This document shows positions 31,492-44,578 of a stretch of 64,000 nucleotides of DNA, piece after piece. The notes beneath the pieces are model-generated. The model was not told the DNA's origin. It did not search any database and saw only the letters and a list, made by a program, of their open reading frames with translations. Positions within the stretch are counted from its first letter, which is position 1; the number at the start of each line of letters is the position of its first letter. Source of the DNA: Diploscapter coronatus (taxonomy: Eukaryota > Nematoda > Chromadorea > Rhabditida > Rhabditidae); the NCBI GenBank assembly GCA_964036155.1, contig OZ038422.1:60039201-60103200 (forward strand). Direction: 5' to 3'. The position numbers were made by a program, and so were the translations under genes.

Positions 31492-33440
31492 CTAAGTCTG
31501 TCTTTCTATCGTTCTGTTTGCCCATCGTCCATTCGTGTTAATATCATTTTGAGTTTGCTCTGTAGTAGTAATGTTGTGAACCTTGCAGAAAATCTTATTA
31601 AAAATGCATTTAATATCGTCGGTGACTATTTTACGGTTCTTCTTACTAATAATGAAAAACGATAATGGCACGATAAAAGTGAGCGGATAGGTATTCGCTC
31701 CAGACGTTGACGTATGCAGAAAAGTCAACATATATTCAATATAATCCTTTTTATCCGATTCTGATTCACTCATATTACGCATCCATTCATATAGTTTGAT
31801 AGCTAGATTCCTGCTCTCTGAAATCCAAGAAATGTGAAATATTTGAATCACCTAAAAAAAGTTAAAATTATATCATACAAAAAAGGCCATGTGGTTTTTC
31901 GTGTAGATTCCTTGTCTCGATATCAAACGACAGTAAAATTTATTTTCACGTAAGAAACTTACGATATTAACGAAAAATATTGGCAGTGTTTGAATCATAA
32001 TTGATATATCATACGCCTTTAGTGTCAACGGGCTGATCGTTCGGATTTTTATAAATACAGCGATGTACATTATTAAAGTCAGAGTGGTTAAAAATACTTG
32101 TAGCCAACCATCAAACTGAATTTAAATTTCATAAATAATTAAAAATGTATGCCTCAGTTTTATGCTGTAGATTAATTTTGACAAAAAATACATAAAATAG
32201 ATATTTTTGAGTCAAATTGCTTAAGTTCATTACATTAGTGATAATATAAATATGATAAGGAATATCGAAATCAGTAAATCTAGTATGAAGGCTGACAAGA
32301 TAGGCAATAAACGCATAAACTGATATGGCAAAACACCCAATATATGAATTTCTAAAATAGAATATCAATGTATTGAAACTATATATAAAATCGAAATACT
32401 TTAAGCCATTATGATTTGTATTTTTCCAGGTTTTCATGTCATAATTATCTACAAATTGTAGAATATATTTATCTGTAGTATAAATTTCAAAGTAAAAGTC
32501 AATTAATTGAAATCAACTAGATTATTAGGTTAATTAAATATAAGTTTCGAAATAAAATTTCGTAAATTTACCTTATCATGATAAAATGCTGAACATTCCA
32601 ATCAAATATTCCAACAAATCTTTGTAGGCATAAATAAAAATCTACTAATTGTATAATTTTGCTGAAGAAGTTATATACTTGAAACCGATAGTAAATTGGT
32701 ATTTTAAAATCCAGTTTCGAATTATTTTCATTAGACATATGAAGATTAGAATTGAATGGTAATAATATAATAAATGTGAAAAGGCTACATAATTCCATAA
32801 AACAAACTGTTGGGTAGTAAGCCAGCTGAAATGCATCAATCAAATTCTATGAAACTCCTAAATCAAAATGGCATAATAAAAAGTCCACTTAGGAACAATG
32901 TGACCAGCGTGACATATAAGATTTAGGAAACCATTTGACATCATCTTGGAAACAGCGTGGCATTAAAAAAGTGACATGTCAGATGATTTTTAAAATTTCA
33001 GAAATATGTGGTACGGTGAAAATTATGATATTCACTGACTTTTTAACGGACAATTTCGATAACTCGCAAGGATTTTATCAGAGAGCAGCTGTATCACCGC
33101 TGCTCTACAGCTGTAATCTTCGATTCATGACTACAGTAGCTTACAGCAACGTTATGACATTGATACAGCGGTGCTATAGCTGCTCCCTTTGTAGTCTTCT
33201 CGCGTTGGAGAAAAACTACACAACGTCCAAACCAAGAAATGTTAATTATATTACCTTATGATCTGTTTTGTATAGTCTGATGAGCACATAGATGAATACA
33301 ATGTTGAATAAAGCTATTGGAATTTGAGTATATACCTTGAATATCTCAAAATTGCTATAATATGACGGGAATAATGATCCCGATAGCGTGCGGATGCGTA
33401 TTTGATCCTCTCCGGCACGAACATTTTTTCCTTTAGCCAT
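31492..33440 (-). CDS. Seven-transmembrane chemoreceptor-like protein
   Basis: Exons on the minus strand (33256-33440, about 32575-32845, about 32235-32430, about 31930-32110, 31492-31851) join into a protein of about 400 residues rich in hydrophobic helices. The segments include FKVYTQIPIALFNIVFIYVL, CSLFTFIILLPF, SYIGCFAISVYAFIAYLVS, VFLTTLTLIMYIAVFIKI and ANTYPLTFIVPLSFFII, followed by a charged cytoplasmic tail. This topology fits the large nematode serpentine receptor superfamily; I cannot assign the subfamily. The start ATG (33440) opens with a short polar stretch (MAKGKNVRAGEDQ). Flanked by 502-bp direct repeats. Exon borders inside are approximate, and a decayed receptor is possible. 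Confidence 0.55.
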
Positions 33441-33591
33441 TTATTTTTGAACGATACAATAAGATTAGCTTGAATGTTCTGAATAGACAGAATATAAAGA
33501 AGTTCAAGTTCACTATAATGCAGTGTCAAGATAATATATATTTAAGAAGTCTAATGTTGAAAGTAACATATAATTTAGTTGAAAATAAAAA

Positions 33592-34093
33592 ATAATTCGT
33601 CATTGAAAGACTGTAATTATTCGAAAATGAAATGATGCTGAAGAATACAGAATGATGTGATGTCTCGAATAATATTTGAAAAGTTATCATTTAATTTCGC
33701 AATGTTATGCCATGTAAATTTGGTACTTTCAGCGAGTAAAGTTTGATTTATTGGAAATGAATCATACATGTACAATAAAGCTTCAAATAGTGAGGAACTT
33801 CTGTTCAACGTTTTATAATAATTATTCAGCAAAACGAATTTAAAATGTCATAAGGTGAAAGAATTAGAAAAATCGTCGCCAAATTTAGGATGAAACTAGA
33901 GTAGGATAATATTGAAATGACGTTGGGACGATAGTACGATATGTAAAAAGACGAGAGGGAACTTACGAAATGACGACAGGTCGATACAAAGACAAATTGA
34001 TATGTCAGGATTAAAGTTGGGTAAGATAATAGACCATCCTATCGTCGTTTCGCAAATTTTCGACAGACCTAGAGAAGACTTAAATCAGAATAG
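33592..34093. repeat. Direct repeat D, copy 2 (502 bp)
   Basis: Second copy of the repeat at 30845-31346. It lies between the first exon of the receptor at 31492-33440 and the 3' end of the next receptor gene. Confidence 0.85.
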
Positions 34094-34152
34094 TTGCGCT
34101 AGTTACCCTACATATGTTTTCAGCTCTTCATTTGCTACAAATGATAAATACA

Positions 34153-36158
34153 TTAATATCGAGAGGAATTCGTCTTAGGGCTCTTCACTATAGCTATGGA
34201 TACGGAATTCATAGGAGATTTCACTTCTTTCGACGACACATATGGCTTTGGACATAGCATTTTTCGCAACTCATACCGAACTGTCGAGTTGAATATGAAC
34301 GCAATTGTAGGGCTCATCTGCAAATAACTAATTCATCGCCCATATTCTGATCTTTCAAATACTCTGCACCTATTGAATTACTTGAAGAATAAATCATCTC
34401 ACGACTAAAATGAGAAAGATAATGATATTTTCATCTCATTTGTTTCTTATCGGTTCATAAAAAATGCAAGTTATAGGCGGAGCGTACTTTCACACCAATT
34501 GGCAAAATCATACAATAGGTGGCACCTACCGCAACGTTGGTGTAGTTCGACACTGCCATCAGAACGGAACCCCATTTTTGATGTGTAATCTTCGGAACCA
34601 AGAGAAAACATAGCCAACAGAATACGAATCCCAAATAGGCACCGATAAACTGAAAATCGCAAGGTTTTCATTGTTATTAATTCCTAACTTTAAAAATAAT
34701 TAATTTACCTGGCCTAAAAGTCGTAGTTCCTTTTTACTGATTGTATATTGCTCTGGAGCTCTTTCTGATAGCACCATATTTTCGGTTTTTCCTTTATAGC
34801 TCATCATGACTTTCTCATTTCTCCAAACTTTCTGTAGAATTACGATATAAGAGGTGATCATTAAGACTTGAACAACGATATTAACGCCTAGGTCCAGGTA
34901 TTGGTGCCTGAAAACTTTACCACTATTCGGCAGCTGAGAAAAACAATTGGGCTCATATGTTCATAAGGCTTCTTCTTTCTACACTATTCCTGTCTTTATA
35001 TCGCGCATTTTATTTAGAAACAACTCGGCATCAATTTTGCAAATATTGGTTTAAAATCGAGCAAATACAAAAATTGAGTAAGCGCAAAGTTTTAGCCGAC
35101 ATTGCCATCTCAAATGCTTCATTCTCTCAACTGTAACGTAAAGCTACAAATCTGATGCAGTGTTGATCCTAAATTAAATGTACGACTAAATTTAGATAAC
35201 GAGAAAGGATCAAAAATACTACATATGCGTCCTGTGAGTTGTCATAATTGCCCAATTATTCGTAGTAATAAATAGCGACTTGCCAAGTTTCAGGATCTTC
35301 ATAAAAAGCGGCTAGTTTTCCTGCCATCATAACTGTATAGCAACACGGATGTAATCCAGGCAAAGCAATTGCAAATCCAGCGAAATAACATGCGAATATG
35401 ATTAAGGCAGTTCGCGACTTTTTGAAGATATATTTGAAGTGCATTGGCAACATTATAGCAATGAATCTTAATTTGCATTTAATTATTCAAAATGAATTAT
35501 GAAAAAACCGATTAATTGCCATGACTCCTGATTGCACAACGTAAATGTACCACCAAATGTTATAAAATCCGAACACCAAATAATTGTACTTTGATAATAC
35601 AAAATTCTGGAAAAGCGTAATGCTAATTTTGGGTAAATTTAAATGCCATTTAGAAGATAATACTATCGTGGAATTGAGACAAGAAAAAGCGTACATCTCA
35701 GGGTATTGATATTATTGCTCATTTTTCTATGTTATTAAAATGGCAATACCATCAATTAACAAAATGATCTATAAAATGGCTTACAGTATACGGCACGGGA
35801 AAACAATACCACACGACAATTCTCGACAATGATATGCTGATTGTTATGATATCACAAAATGCTAGAGAAATTATGAACCAATAGCTAAAATTTATAGATG
35901 TTGTTATAAACTTAAAAATATCAACCCTGTATGGTTCCTCAGCTCTTTGTTGCGTAAAATCGCAATTACCATCAAAATGTTTGCAACAATACCATAACTG
36001 ATATAGACCACCATAATCATATTTCGATGAACATCTTCAATAGGCATTTCATAATTTCTGAAATTCGGATAAAATGAGTGCGGCATTGAATAACGGTCCT
36101 ACATTGGTGGTTTTGTAGTTGCACTGTTGGTTTGATTAATTGGAGCAAAATCGGACAT
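34153..36158 (-). CDS. Serpentine chemoreceptor (srx-like), paralogue 1
   Basis: About eight exons encode a seven-helix receptor. The start (36158) lies shortly after a TTTCAG acceptor. The N-terminus has an N-glycosylation site (INQTNS). Helix 1 is YISYGIVANILMVIAIL, ending LRNKELRNHTG. The helix 3 end reads SGVMAINRF (an NRF in place of the rhodopsin DRY), followed by the IAIMLPMHFKYIF loop that resembles nematode Srx receptors. The last helix is MSPTIAFIFNSTVRYELRKM with a Ser/Lys-rich tail. These receptors sit in sensory cilia and detect environmental chemicals; the ligand is unknown. The gene at 38153-39867 is a close paralogue with the same exon structure. Assignment to srx rather than a neighbouring sr family is tentative. 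Confidence 0.75.
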
Positions 36159-38152
36159 CGTATACTCTGAAATAAAGGAAAATTTTGTCGAAAATTTTGA
36201 AAATCGACTGATAATCATGCGATATATAAGGTAGTTTTGATAAACATTGAGAATTATTAGGAAGTTAATAGGTCTTGGAATGAACATCTGATTCTCATTC
36301 CTAGTCTATTCACTGCTCGAATCTTACAGAAACTTTATTATATCTCTGTAGTGTATCAGTCAATTATTATCAGTTCTGTTAAACCGAAATTGTAACGATA
36401 ATATTTAAAAGTTAAAAGGTAAATATATCAATCACTACAGTAGTTATTCAATCTGCATGAATAATGCAAGAAATGATATCCATGCTTATTCATAATTGTG
36501 TGAGAATATTGTATGAAAGCTCGTGCAAATGAGATAACAAAAAAAATTAGAAAATCACACATGAGGGTATAAAATGGATCGATTTTTTCTCGACGATTTT
36601 CTCATAAAATTGTAGCGTTTAGGAAAATGACGGATTGGTGTAGAAGATGAACTTTAGCTGCAATTTGAAGCTGTGTCATTGTGCGAAACTGAGAAAATTG
36701 ATGTTGTTGTCTGAATTTTTGCATGACTATCATATATATTTTGTGGAGGTACTTTGCTTCTGTAAAATGCAAAGCTAATAATTTAGATGTAGGACTGAGA
36801 AATTATTTGGCATTATATAATACCGTTCCTAAACTTATGAAATAGCAATCCGATTTTTCGAAATGGCGGCAAATTTTGTGATGTAAGGATTAGGATAGAA
36901 TTAGGGTCGGGAAAAATTTGGTCTGTCATTTCAGGAAAATAAAACCGTCATTTCGTAAACGATGAACCGACAATTTGAGGTTGCTCAAATTAATAAAAAG
37001 TCACGATACAATGCTGATTAAATGTGCAAAGGTTAAAAGATAATGTGTATTATCACGGAGATTTTTCAGCAAGATTTACTGATCTTCGTAGTTTATCTCT
37101 CAGTTTAAAGAAAGTGCACAGACAAAAGGCAATAATTTAAATTTATAAAGGTAAGAACTACCAAATACAATGTAAAACGAGAATTTTTGCCCAATTATTA
37201 GTTTTATAATGCATTTTTGTTAGACTACATTCTGCAAATACTTCCTTAGGATTTTTTATTGTAAATGTTATGGAAAAGGCGGAAAAGCGTAACTAGATTC
37301 ATCCACAATTAATAGTCAGGCCAGCTTTAAACTTCCGCTAATTTCCAGGAATTATATTGAATTTCGTCGAATAAAAATGCAAAATGGCATGGGAAAATAG
37401 CTCAAACGCGCACAATTATATATCGAAAATCTCTATAAATTTCTTTAGCAAAATAATTCATCTAAAATTTATTTGAGATTCGAAGATGTAATTATTGAAG
37501 AGCAGATATTGAACACCAATTTCTCTACAATCTTTTATCTGATAAAATAATTAATCTGATTTTTTCAAATTTTAAAATCCTAATTTTCCCCTATAAACCC
37601 ACAACCTTCTACATATGACACGGAGTGTATCCCACAAAAATTACCTACAAAATTTCAAGTTCGTACACCGCGTGGGAATTCGTGAGGATAACTTTTAGAA
37701 TTTCAAACTTTCAGAAAATAGCAGCGTGAACCTTTTAAAGGTGGATAATATTAAGTCATTTCCTTAATTCGTTCATGCAAATAATTCAGAATTTGCAGAA
37801 TTTAGCAGATTACTCACAAATTATTATTTTCTATTCATTCACTTGGAAAGCTCCTTCAATTTTTGGAAAGAAGCGAACGAATTATGCAATGATCCTTAGC
37901 ATTTCATAGAACAGAAATTATGTGACACGATAAAATATTTAACCATTTTCTTTCAAGCTTCAATTGAATTTATTTAAGACATTTCTTCTAGTTGTAGTAT
38001 TTCAGAAAACATATATAATATTAATAATTGATTATATTATATTCGTTATGCAAACCTATAAATGAGAAAAGTTGGCATTAGCAATATTTATTTCATTAAA
38101 ACTTAGCTAAATCATAAAAAAGTCAGATATTTAAATTAATTCAAGATTTCTT
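36159..38152. other. Intergenic stretch between receptor paralogues
   Basis: About 2 kb, strongly AT-rich. No gene or RNA supported. It presumably includes the promoter of the receptor at 34153-36158. Confidence 0.4.
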
Positions 38153-39867
38153 TCAGAAATTCGTCTTCATACGTGTGGCGTTGGCCATTGATATAGAATT
38201 CTTCTCAGCCTTTGAACTTCTTTTTGATCTAGTAAATTTTGGACAAACCATTTTACGCAATTCATCCCTAACACTTGAATTGAATATAAACGCGACTGTT
38301 GGACTCATCTGAAATTGTTAAAAAAGTTATTAGTCTAAAATTAAGATACAAGTATAATTCTCCCAATCAAACGAAATTATTTTAAGAATAATTGTAACCC
38401 TAACCGAAACATTGATATAATTCGATGCGGCCATAAGAGTGCCTCCCCACCGCTCGTACGTGACATAAGGGACGATCAAAAAGCAAAGCCAGGTGAAAAC
38501 GAATCCGAAATAAGCAGCTAGAAACTGAAATATGCTTGAATTTGGTTTTTCATTACAATTTATGATCCAACTTGTCCTAAGATCCGTAATTCCTTCTTGC
38601 TGATTTTATATTCTTCCGGAGCCCTTTCCGAGAATGCCATAGTTTCTGCTCTCCCTTTATAACTAACCATGATTTTCTCATTTCTCCAAACTTTCCAAAT
38701 AATTACAGTGTAAGAGACGACCATCAAGATTTGAATGATAATGTTCAAAACTAAATCGAGATTTTGATGCCTGAAATCTCAGAAATAATCAGAATAGTAA
38801 ACAGGTGCTGACCATGTCTCGGGGTCTTCGTAAAAATTGCCTAATTTTCCAGGTAGCATTAAAGTACGGCAACAGTCAAAATAGGTTGGAAAAGCAACTA
38901 GAAAGCCAAGAAAATAGCATAAAAGTATGAATAAGGCAGTTCGTGCTTTTGTGAAGATATATTTGAATTGAATTGGCAGCATTATAGCAATGAATCTGGA
39001 AAAAATAAAGTGATTCTTTTTTATTCGAACAAAAATTCACCGATTTATGCTCATGATGCCTAATTGAACCACATAAGAGTACCACCAAATATCATAGAAT
39101 GCAAAAACCAAATAATTATAAGGTGATGCAACGAGATTCTGGAATAAATAAACAACTGCTGATGCTTTTTTGATAGATTCTTCATAAATAGGCAGAATTT
39201 TCGCGATCAACATCAAAACTCCTTGTTTCGCTGCTATTTCTCGTACTGTTTTATTTGCATCTCGACAATACCTGGTGTCTTTCATTCTTCTCTATTTTCG
39301 TGACTCTGCCTATCTTTGAGCAAATCTGCAGAAAATTAGAATAATCATATGCTGACTTACATTATATTGTACCGGGAAAAAGTACCAAAATGCGATTCTC
39401 GTCATTGACATACCAATTGTTATAACATCGCAAATCGCTAGAGAGATGATAAACCAATAGCTGAAAATTTCATTTTCAGAGAGAAATTACAAAAAGTTAA
39501 TAAGAGACAATTACTAACTTGCAAAAGATCTATATAATTGAAGAGATTGTATAAGATGTAAAAACGAAGTAAAAATTGCGTACGGAAGAACGAGAAGAAT
39601 ACCGTAATAATTGAATACCGATTTTCATTTAAATCGACGATAACTACCTTGTCTGATTCTTCATATCTTTGGATCGAAAAATTGCGATAATCATCAAAAT
39701 ATTCGATATGATCCCGTAACTGATCAGCATTGACATGAAAATATTAATTTGAACAGCTTCAGATGGCATTTCATAATTTCTGAAAAGTCAAATAAAATTG
39801 ATAATAAAATTACAATGAGGTCTTACACTGGTGGTACCGTAGATGGATTCGGTGTCAAATCAGCCAT
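38153..39867 (-). CDS. Serpentine chemoreceptor (srx-like), paralogue 2
   Basis: Tandem paralogue of the receptor at 34153-36158 with matching exon order. It starts MADLTPNPSTVPP, then NYEMPSEAVQ with helix 1, VQLGIMSINRF at the helix 3 end, IAIMLPIQFKYIFTKARTAL, and a long second extracellular loop with YEDPETWS (YEDPETWQ in the paralogue). The last exon is MSPTVAFIFNSSVRDELRKM and a Lys/Ser tail. The extracellular loops differ more than the helices, as expected for diverging ligand specificity. The stop is at 38153-38155. Relative to paralogue 1, the segment 39130-39285 is the most divergent and its splice borders are the least certain. Confidence 0.75.
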
Positions 39868-40531
39868 TATCTATTCTGGAAGAGTGGAAAGTTAGGATAT
39901 ATCAGATTTTGCTAAACTCATGAGAATAAATTGAAGCAAAAATATTCTACATTATTAAAGTTAAAAATAGGTAAAAAAAAGTGAAAAAATAAATATTCTA
40001 ACTCAATCTACAAAATTGATAATAAGAAACCATAATATTTGATGATGTGAAATAAAGGTTAGGAAATTATCCTCGACAGGACAGAAGAACAACTTGAAAT
40101 ATTTGCCCCACTACAGATGTTCCTGGAAACTGTAGCGTCTAGGAAGTTGAAAACCTTCTATCCGAAAGACTTGAACTTTTGATGTTTTGATTCTTCATTG
40201 TATCTGTGTGAAAACTGAATTTTTAAAAGTTTCTCCTTTAATCATTCTTTGCATGACTTCCGGATGTGTCACGCTTATTATTTTTGTAAACAATATTTTT
40301 ATGGAAAATTTGAGTCAAACCGATTGAGAATGTTACATCCGATTTATTCAAAGAATTACTCATTCTCTACAAATTTATAACATGAAAAATTTAAAGAAAA
40401 AACGGGTATTCGGAAAGCTCGTAACCTGATGAGGTAGTATGCTAAATGAATAGATCATAAAGATAGTGCTTCTTATTTCTCCACACTATTTTTTACGTTG
40501 TAAGTTTTTCCGAATGATCGAAAAAAAAAAC
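39868..40531. other. Intergenic stretch
   Basis: AT-rich; nothing recognised apart from the presumed promoter of the receptor gene ending at 39867. Confidence 0.4.
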
Positions 40532-42194
40532 CTAGTTTCTCCTATTATGAACTGAATGTTCGAGGGGGCCTAATTGATGCAAATTACTACTTCTTGAATT
40601 CAGATCTTGTAGAGATTGATATATGAAAATCAAGGCTATGACACTTCCACATAGGGCCAATCCAAGTACTAGACAAAGTATTCCGAGGAACGTGCAGGGG
40701 GAAAATCTAAATTAGTCGTTATTTGTCAATATTTACAAACAATATACAGTGGTGCTCAAAAGTTTGGAAACACTCAAAATTTTTTCGAAAAACTGCCGCC
40801 AAGTGGCACAGAGACGTCGAAATCTAATATCCTTTGGCACACTAGTAGCCTAGTACTGGATGAACTAGCCTGCCAATTTTTATCCAAATATTTTACTCCA
40901 TTGTTAAGTTATGCTAATTTTCCTAGAAAACGCGTGTCCAAAAGTTTGGAAACGCCATAGTAAAATCGTCAAACCTTAAGTATGAAAAATTTTTTTTAAA
41001 TATTATTTAAAAATTTTCCGAATAAGGATATTTGCAAACCGTCTTCTGGGTCTGAAACTTCGGTTATTTTGACATATATTTTCGATTCGTTCGATGATCA
41101 AAAACGTTCTTACGAAAAGATAGTGATGGGTTGAAAATTTTTTTGACAAATTTTGACAGATTTCCATAGTTAACGAAAATTGTATCGTCTGTATATCTTC
41201 ATAGAATTTTTTTTAGCAGACGAATTAATTGAGGAAATGTGGCAAAATAACCGAAGTTTCAGACCTAGAAGACGATTTACAAATATCCTTATTCGGAAAA
41301 TTTTTAAATAATATTTAAAAAAATTTTTCATACTTAAGGTTTGACGATTTTACTATGGCGTTTCCAAACTTTTGGACACCACTGTATGTAGAATTCATTT
41401 TTGGAAAAATTTACTTATTTATCAAAAAAAAAGCGAATATTTCAAATAGATAGACCGAAGAAAGTATTGTTGATTGAAGACAAAGACAATATTCAAAAAT
41501 ACGCTGTTTCTCGCATATTCCTAATGCAACTAATATTCGATAAAAAGTCGGGCGATAATTTTCACTGGAATATTCCCTTTATCATAAATCAGCAACTTTT
41601 TTTTTTTTTTTTTTTTTCTTCCTAGCCTTATTATTCCCACTGGGTGGGGTCGGCTACCCTCAGCCTGTAATGGGTACAGTCGGCCTATCCTAGCCACACA
41701 GGACTAGTGGCCCGTCCCGAGGACAGACTGTTGTTGTGTGCAACAGCCGAGGGATTTTAGGCGAATTTTTCGTGGTTTTATCCACTACCAACATTTCTTA
41801 ACCCCCTTGGTTTGGGTGAGGAGCGGGGGGCGAACTTGAGCCCTAGCTGTAGGCAGTAACACACAACCACTGCGCTACGCCGCCCTTAAAATCAGCAACT
41901 TCTAGAGGCATATTTAGTTCACTTGATTCTAATCAAAATGCCCACTCACCCTGAATCGATTTCATTTGCGCCAATCGTTACCGGCGTTGTTTCCGGAGGT
42001 AATGGATTTGGGTCATTTGGTAAAGATGCCGGTGGCGAATCAGCTGGTGGAGGAATTGCGGCTGGTTGAGGCTGAATATTCGGATCCGGAGGCGCCTGCC
42101 TTTTTCCTAGCTTCCTTCTTTGAATATTATTTTCGGCATAAATAAGATAAACAACAGATAATAGTAGTAACAGAAATGTTTCAATTTGTTTCAT
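40532..42194 (-). CDS. Small proline-rich single-pass membrane protein
   Basis: Two exons (41950-42194 and 40532-40706) join in frame across a 1.2-kb intron to 139 residues. Exon 1 gives a signal peptide (MKQIETFLLLLLSVVYLIYA), a basic KLGKR motif like a furin-type cleavage site, and a proline-rich ectodomain (PPDPNIQPQPAAIPPP and similar). Exon 2 gives one transmembrane helix (GILCLVLGLALCGSVIALIF) and a 31-residue cytoplasmic tail. I do not recognise the family. The intron holds a foldback element (40747-41384) and a SINE (41599-41887) in the same orientation as the gene. That the reading frame survives both insertions suggests they sit harmlessly in the intron. Confidence 0.65.
40747..41384. 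mobile_element. Foldback DNA transposon in an intron (638 bp)
   Basis: The ends CAGTGGTG / CACCACTG are flanked by TA on both sides (40745-40746, 41385-41386). Long inverted arms, about 40930-41050 and 41258-41380, contain TTTGGAAACGCCATAG and TTCCGAATAAGG. A second end-like sequence near 40938, besides the true end at 40747, gives a doubled left end, as in the element at 3726-4644. No transposase frame; a Tc1/mariner-type miniature element. Confidence 0.8.
41599..41887 (-). mobile_element. tRNA-derived SINE with poly-A tail and target-site duplication
   Basis: Read on the minus strand, the element starts near 41887 with a tRNA-like head: A box TAGCGCAGTGG (perfect pol III consensus) and a B box-like AAGTTCGCCCC. 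About 200 bp of body follow, then an A-tail (the T-run at 41597-41619 on the plus strand). Both ends are bordered by the same 13 bases, AAATCAGCAACTT (41586-41598 and 41889-41901), a target-site duplication made by LINE-type reverse transcription. The perfect duplication and long tail point to a recent insertion. Confidence 0.88.
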
Positions 42195-43942
42195 CGATAG
42201 TATTATCGAAAAACGACAAATCTAAAACAGGACAGAGGTTAGGCAACTCGTCACGTTCTCTCTAATTATTTCTGCAGAACGAGATTTCGAGAGTAAATTG
42301 GCACAGGTTTTGCACTTTGCTTTTTAACAATATGGCTTCAGAGTTGAGATTAATCCGGTACATACTAGAATTGAATACGAATTTTATTTACATGAGATGG
42401 CAAAATTTAAAAGAGCAATTTATGAGCAAACATGTATGTTTAAAGCAGGATATTTCGGCAGTAATCATTTTCTGAATGTCAATATCTACCCAATTCGCTT
42501 ATGATAATACAGCAACAGCAATAAATTAAGCTTATTATGGCGATAAGCATATCGATGAACATAGACTAAATTGTAATCATATTAGCAAGTTTTATATTAT
42601 TGTAATCTTACTCGAATTTCTGCTCACCTACTTTACATTCATACTAATGACAATGTGCATCTTTTGGGCAAGCAAGCACAATTTGTTTGATTTTCTTGCC
42701 ACTTTTGGGTATGCCTAAGTGAATTAAGAGTAAATGTCAGTAAGGACCAAAGTCGGTGTTTCCAGGGGTCTTTCGATTTAGCTGATTTTCACATATATTG
42801 TTTAGTTTTTCACGCTGATTCTCATGGTGCTATCCGTTTTTCAAAAATATTTTATAAAAAAGTTTTTTTGTACCTTCAGACGGGTGTAAAATCGCCAAAA
42901 CTCCCAACTTTGACCCCCCACTTAGCCCCGCCTACTTTAGGAGGTGAGCCTGGTCTTCCCATTTTTGTGATTAGGATCCATGGGTGTATCCATCCATATG
43001 GGTTTGGTTCGGATTCAAGAGACTTTGGCAATTGTCCGGCCATTCTCTATATTTTGTTCGGGTTATTCAAAGAATGCGTCTTAATAGTGCAGTTAAGTTT
43101 CTCACGAGGTTATCAGTAATTTATAATGAAATTTTTTATGCTTATAAATTTTTGGTATTTAAAATTTCGTCCCAAATATCACCACGAAAATTTTTTTTGA
43201 TGTTAACGCTTTGCAGTGTCATGTTAATTTATTACCAGACTTAGGGAGAACGATCATCAGAAACCCCTTGCGACCTACTTCCCATAGATTTTTTTCGTCT
43301 GACGAAAGTGCTCCCTAGATCTGTTTATTAATAAATTTGCTTTAATGATAATATCGAACTAATAGAACGAGGTAGGAAAATATCAACGCTGGATTTGAAC
43401 AACTAATGTTTTCTAATAATATTATTATCTTATATTGCGAATCTTATGATTCTAAAGTTGTTATTTTCAAAATTTTCTTATCAAATTTCGTAAAGAAAAC
43501 TACTTCATCCATTAGATATAGTTTTAATGTTGAGTTGGCTGACGAACTTTGTCTTCAATATCATTATAGGCCAGTTCTAAACTTCTTTTTGAAAGTGATT
43601 TGTTTAATAGTTTACTTAATAATTTATTATAGTACTCATAATATGGATAAAATATTCATTTGGGGTCTTTGTATACTTCGACGTCTCGACTCTTTGTAAA
43701 ACTCGACTTCTGTCCAAAGTTGACCCCTCCCACAAATGGATATATTCCAAGGCAGTTAGGGTTGATCCATACCCCTTATCATCCATACTGTTATGCTAAT
43801 TATTTTGATATCAAATATTCCTTATTTGTACATAGTCGTATCTTTTTAACAAGGAATTCAATTTTGGACAGGCATCGAGTCTTACAAAGATCTACGCCGT
43901 CGAAGCGTCGAACTTTACAAAGAGCTATTTATTTGAGATGTA
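42195..43942. other. Intergenic stretch with degraded inverted-repeat fragments
   Basis: No gene supported. 43680-43710 and 43885-43925 carry partly matching inverted copies of a 'tcgac.ctttgtaaa' sequence, possibly the ends of a decayed element about 250 bp long. Open frames at 42868-43119 and 43406-43699 have no family signal. Confidence 0.35.
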
Positions 43943-44578
43943 ATGATGGCAGTTTTGTCAAAGAGAAATCCGATTAACATGCTTGGTGGACTTATTGGTG
44001 GACTTATTGAAAATGTTCTTAATTTCATAGGCACTAATTTCGAAAATGCCGAAAAAATTCTCCGCTTGATTAATAATGCAATCGATGTATGTATATTTCC
44101 ATTTTATTTATACATATCAAGGCCGTCCAGAAATTCTGTTTTTTTTAGTCTTTCGATTTTTGGCCATTTCTGTTCCGTTTTCCAAAATCCAAAAAAAGCC
44201 ATCTCTGCACGGCCCTAAGATATATTATACTATAAGTAAGAATGTTAAAGCTATATAAAAATTAGGTAAAAGAAAAGATATCTTCACTTACTAAAGAAAC
44301 AAGGGCCGAAGCAGCTGAAACTCAAAATTATGTGCAGGAGCAAGTTATAGAAAATGCATCGAATGCCATAAATAACCCACCGAAATTCACCATCGATATA
44401 AGCAATAAAGTATTCTATGCAATTGTGGTGGTTAGTGATGTCATTTATTTATGACTTATGATTAAACAAAATTTAGATATGCATGACTATTGTGATAGTA
44501 ACACTTTGTTGGTTTATCTACGACTATAACATGACTAAATTAGACATCGAAATGAAAAAGTTAGAAAAAGATGATTGA
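43943..44578 (+). CDS. Small membrane protein of unknown family
   Basis: Three exons (43943-44086, 44266-44430, 44477-44578) join in phase 0 to 136 residues. Exon 1 has a glycine-rich hydrophobic segment (MLGGLIGGLIENVLNFIG). Exon 2 is a charged helix (KEKISSLTKETRAEAAETQ) likely to form a coiled coil. Exons 2-3 give one strong transmembrane helix (AIVVICMTIVIVTLCWFIY) followed by a Lys/Asp-rich tail (KLDIEMKKLEKDD). A tail-anchored or single-pass protein is likely; I do not recognise it. Splice sites fit the consensus well, which is the main support that it is real. Confidence 0.6.

Noticed and set aside
42868..43119. Proline-rich plus-strand frame
   Set aside because: No signal, no splice connection, surrounded by degraded inverted-repeat sequence.
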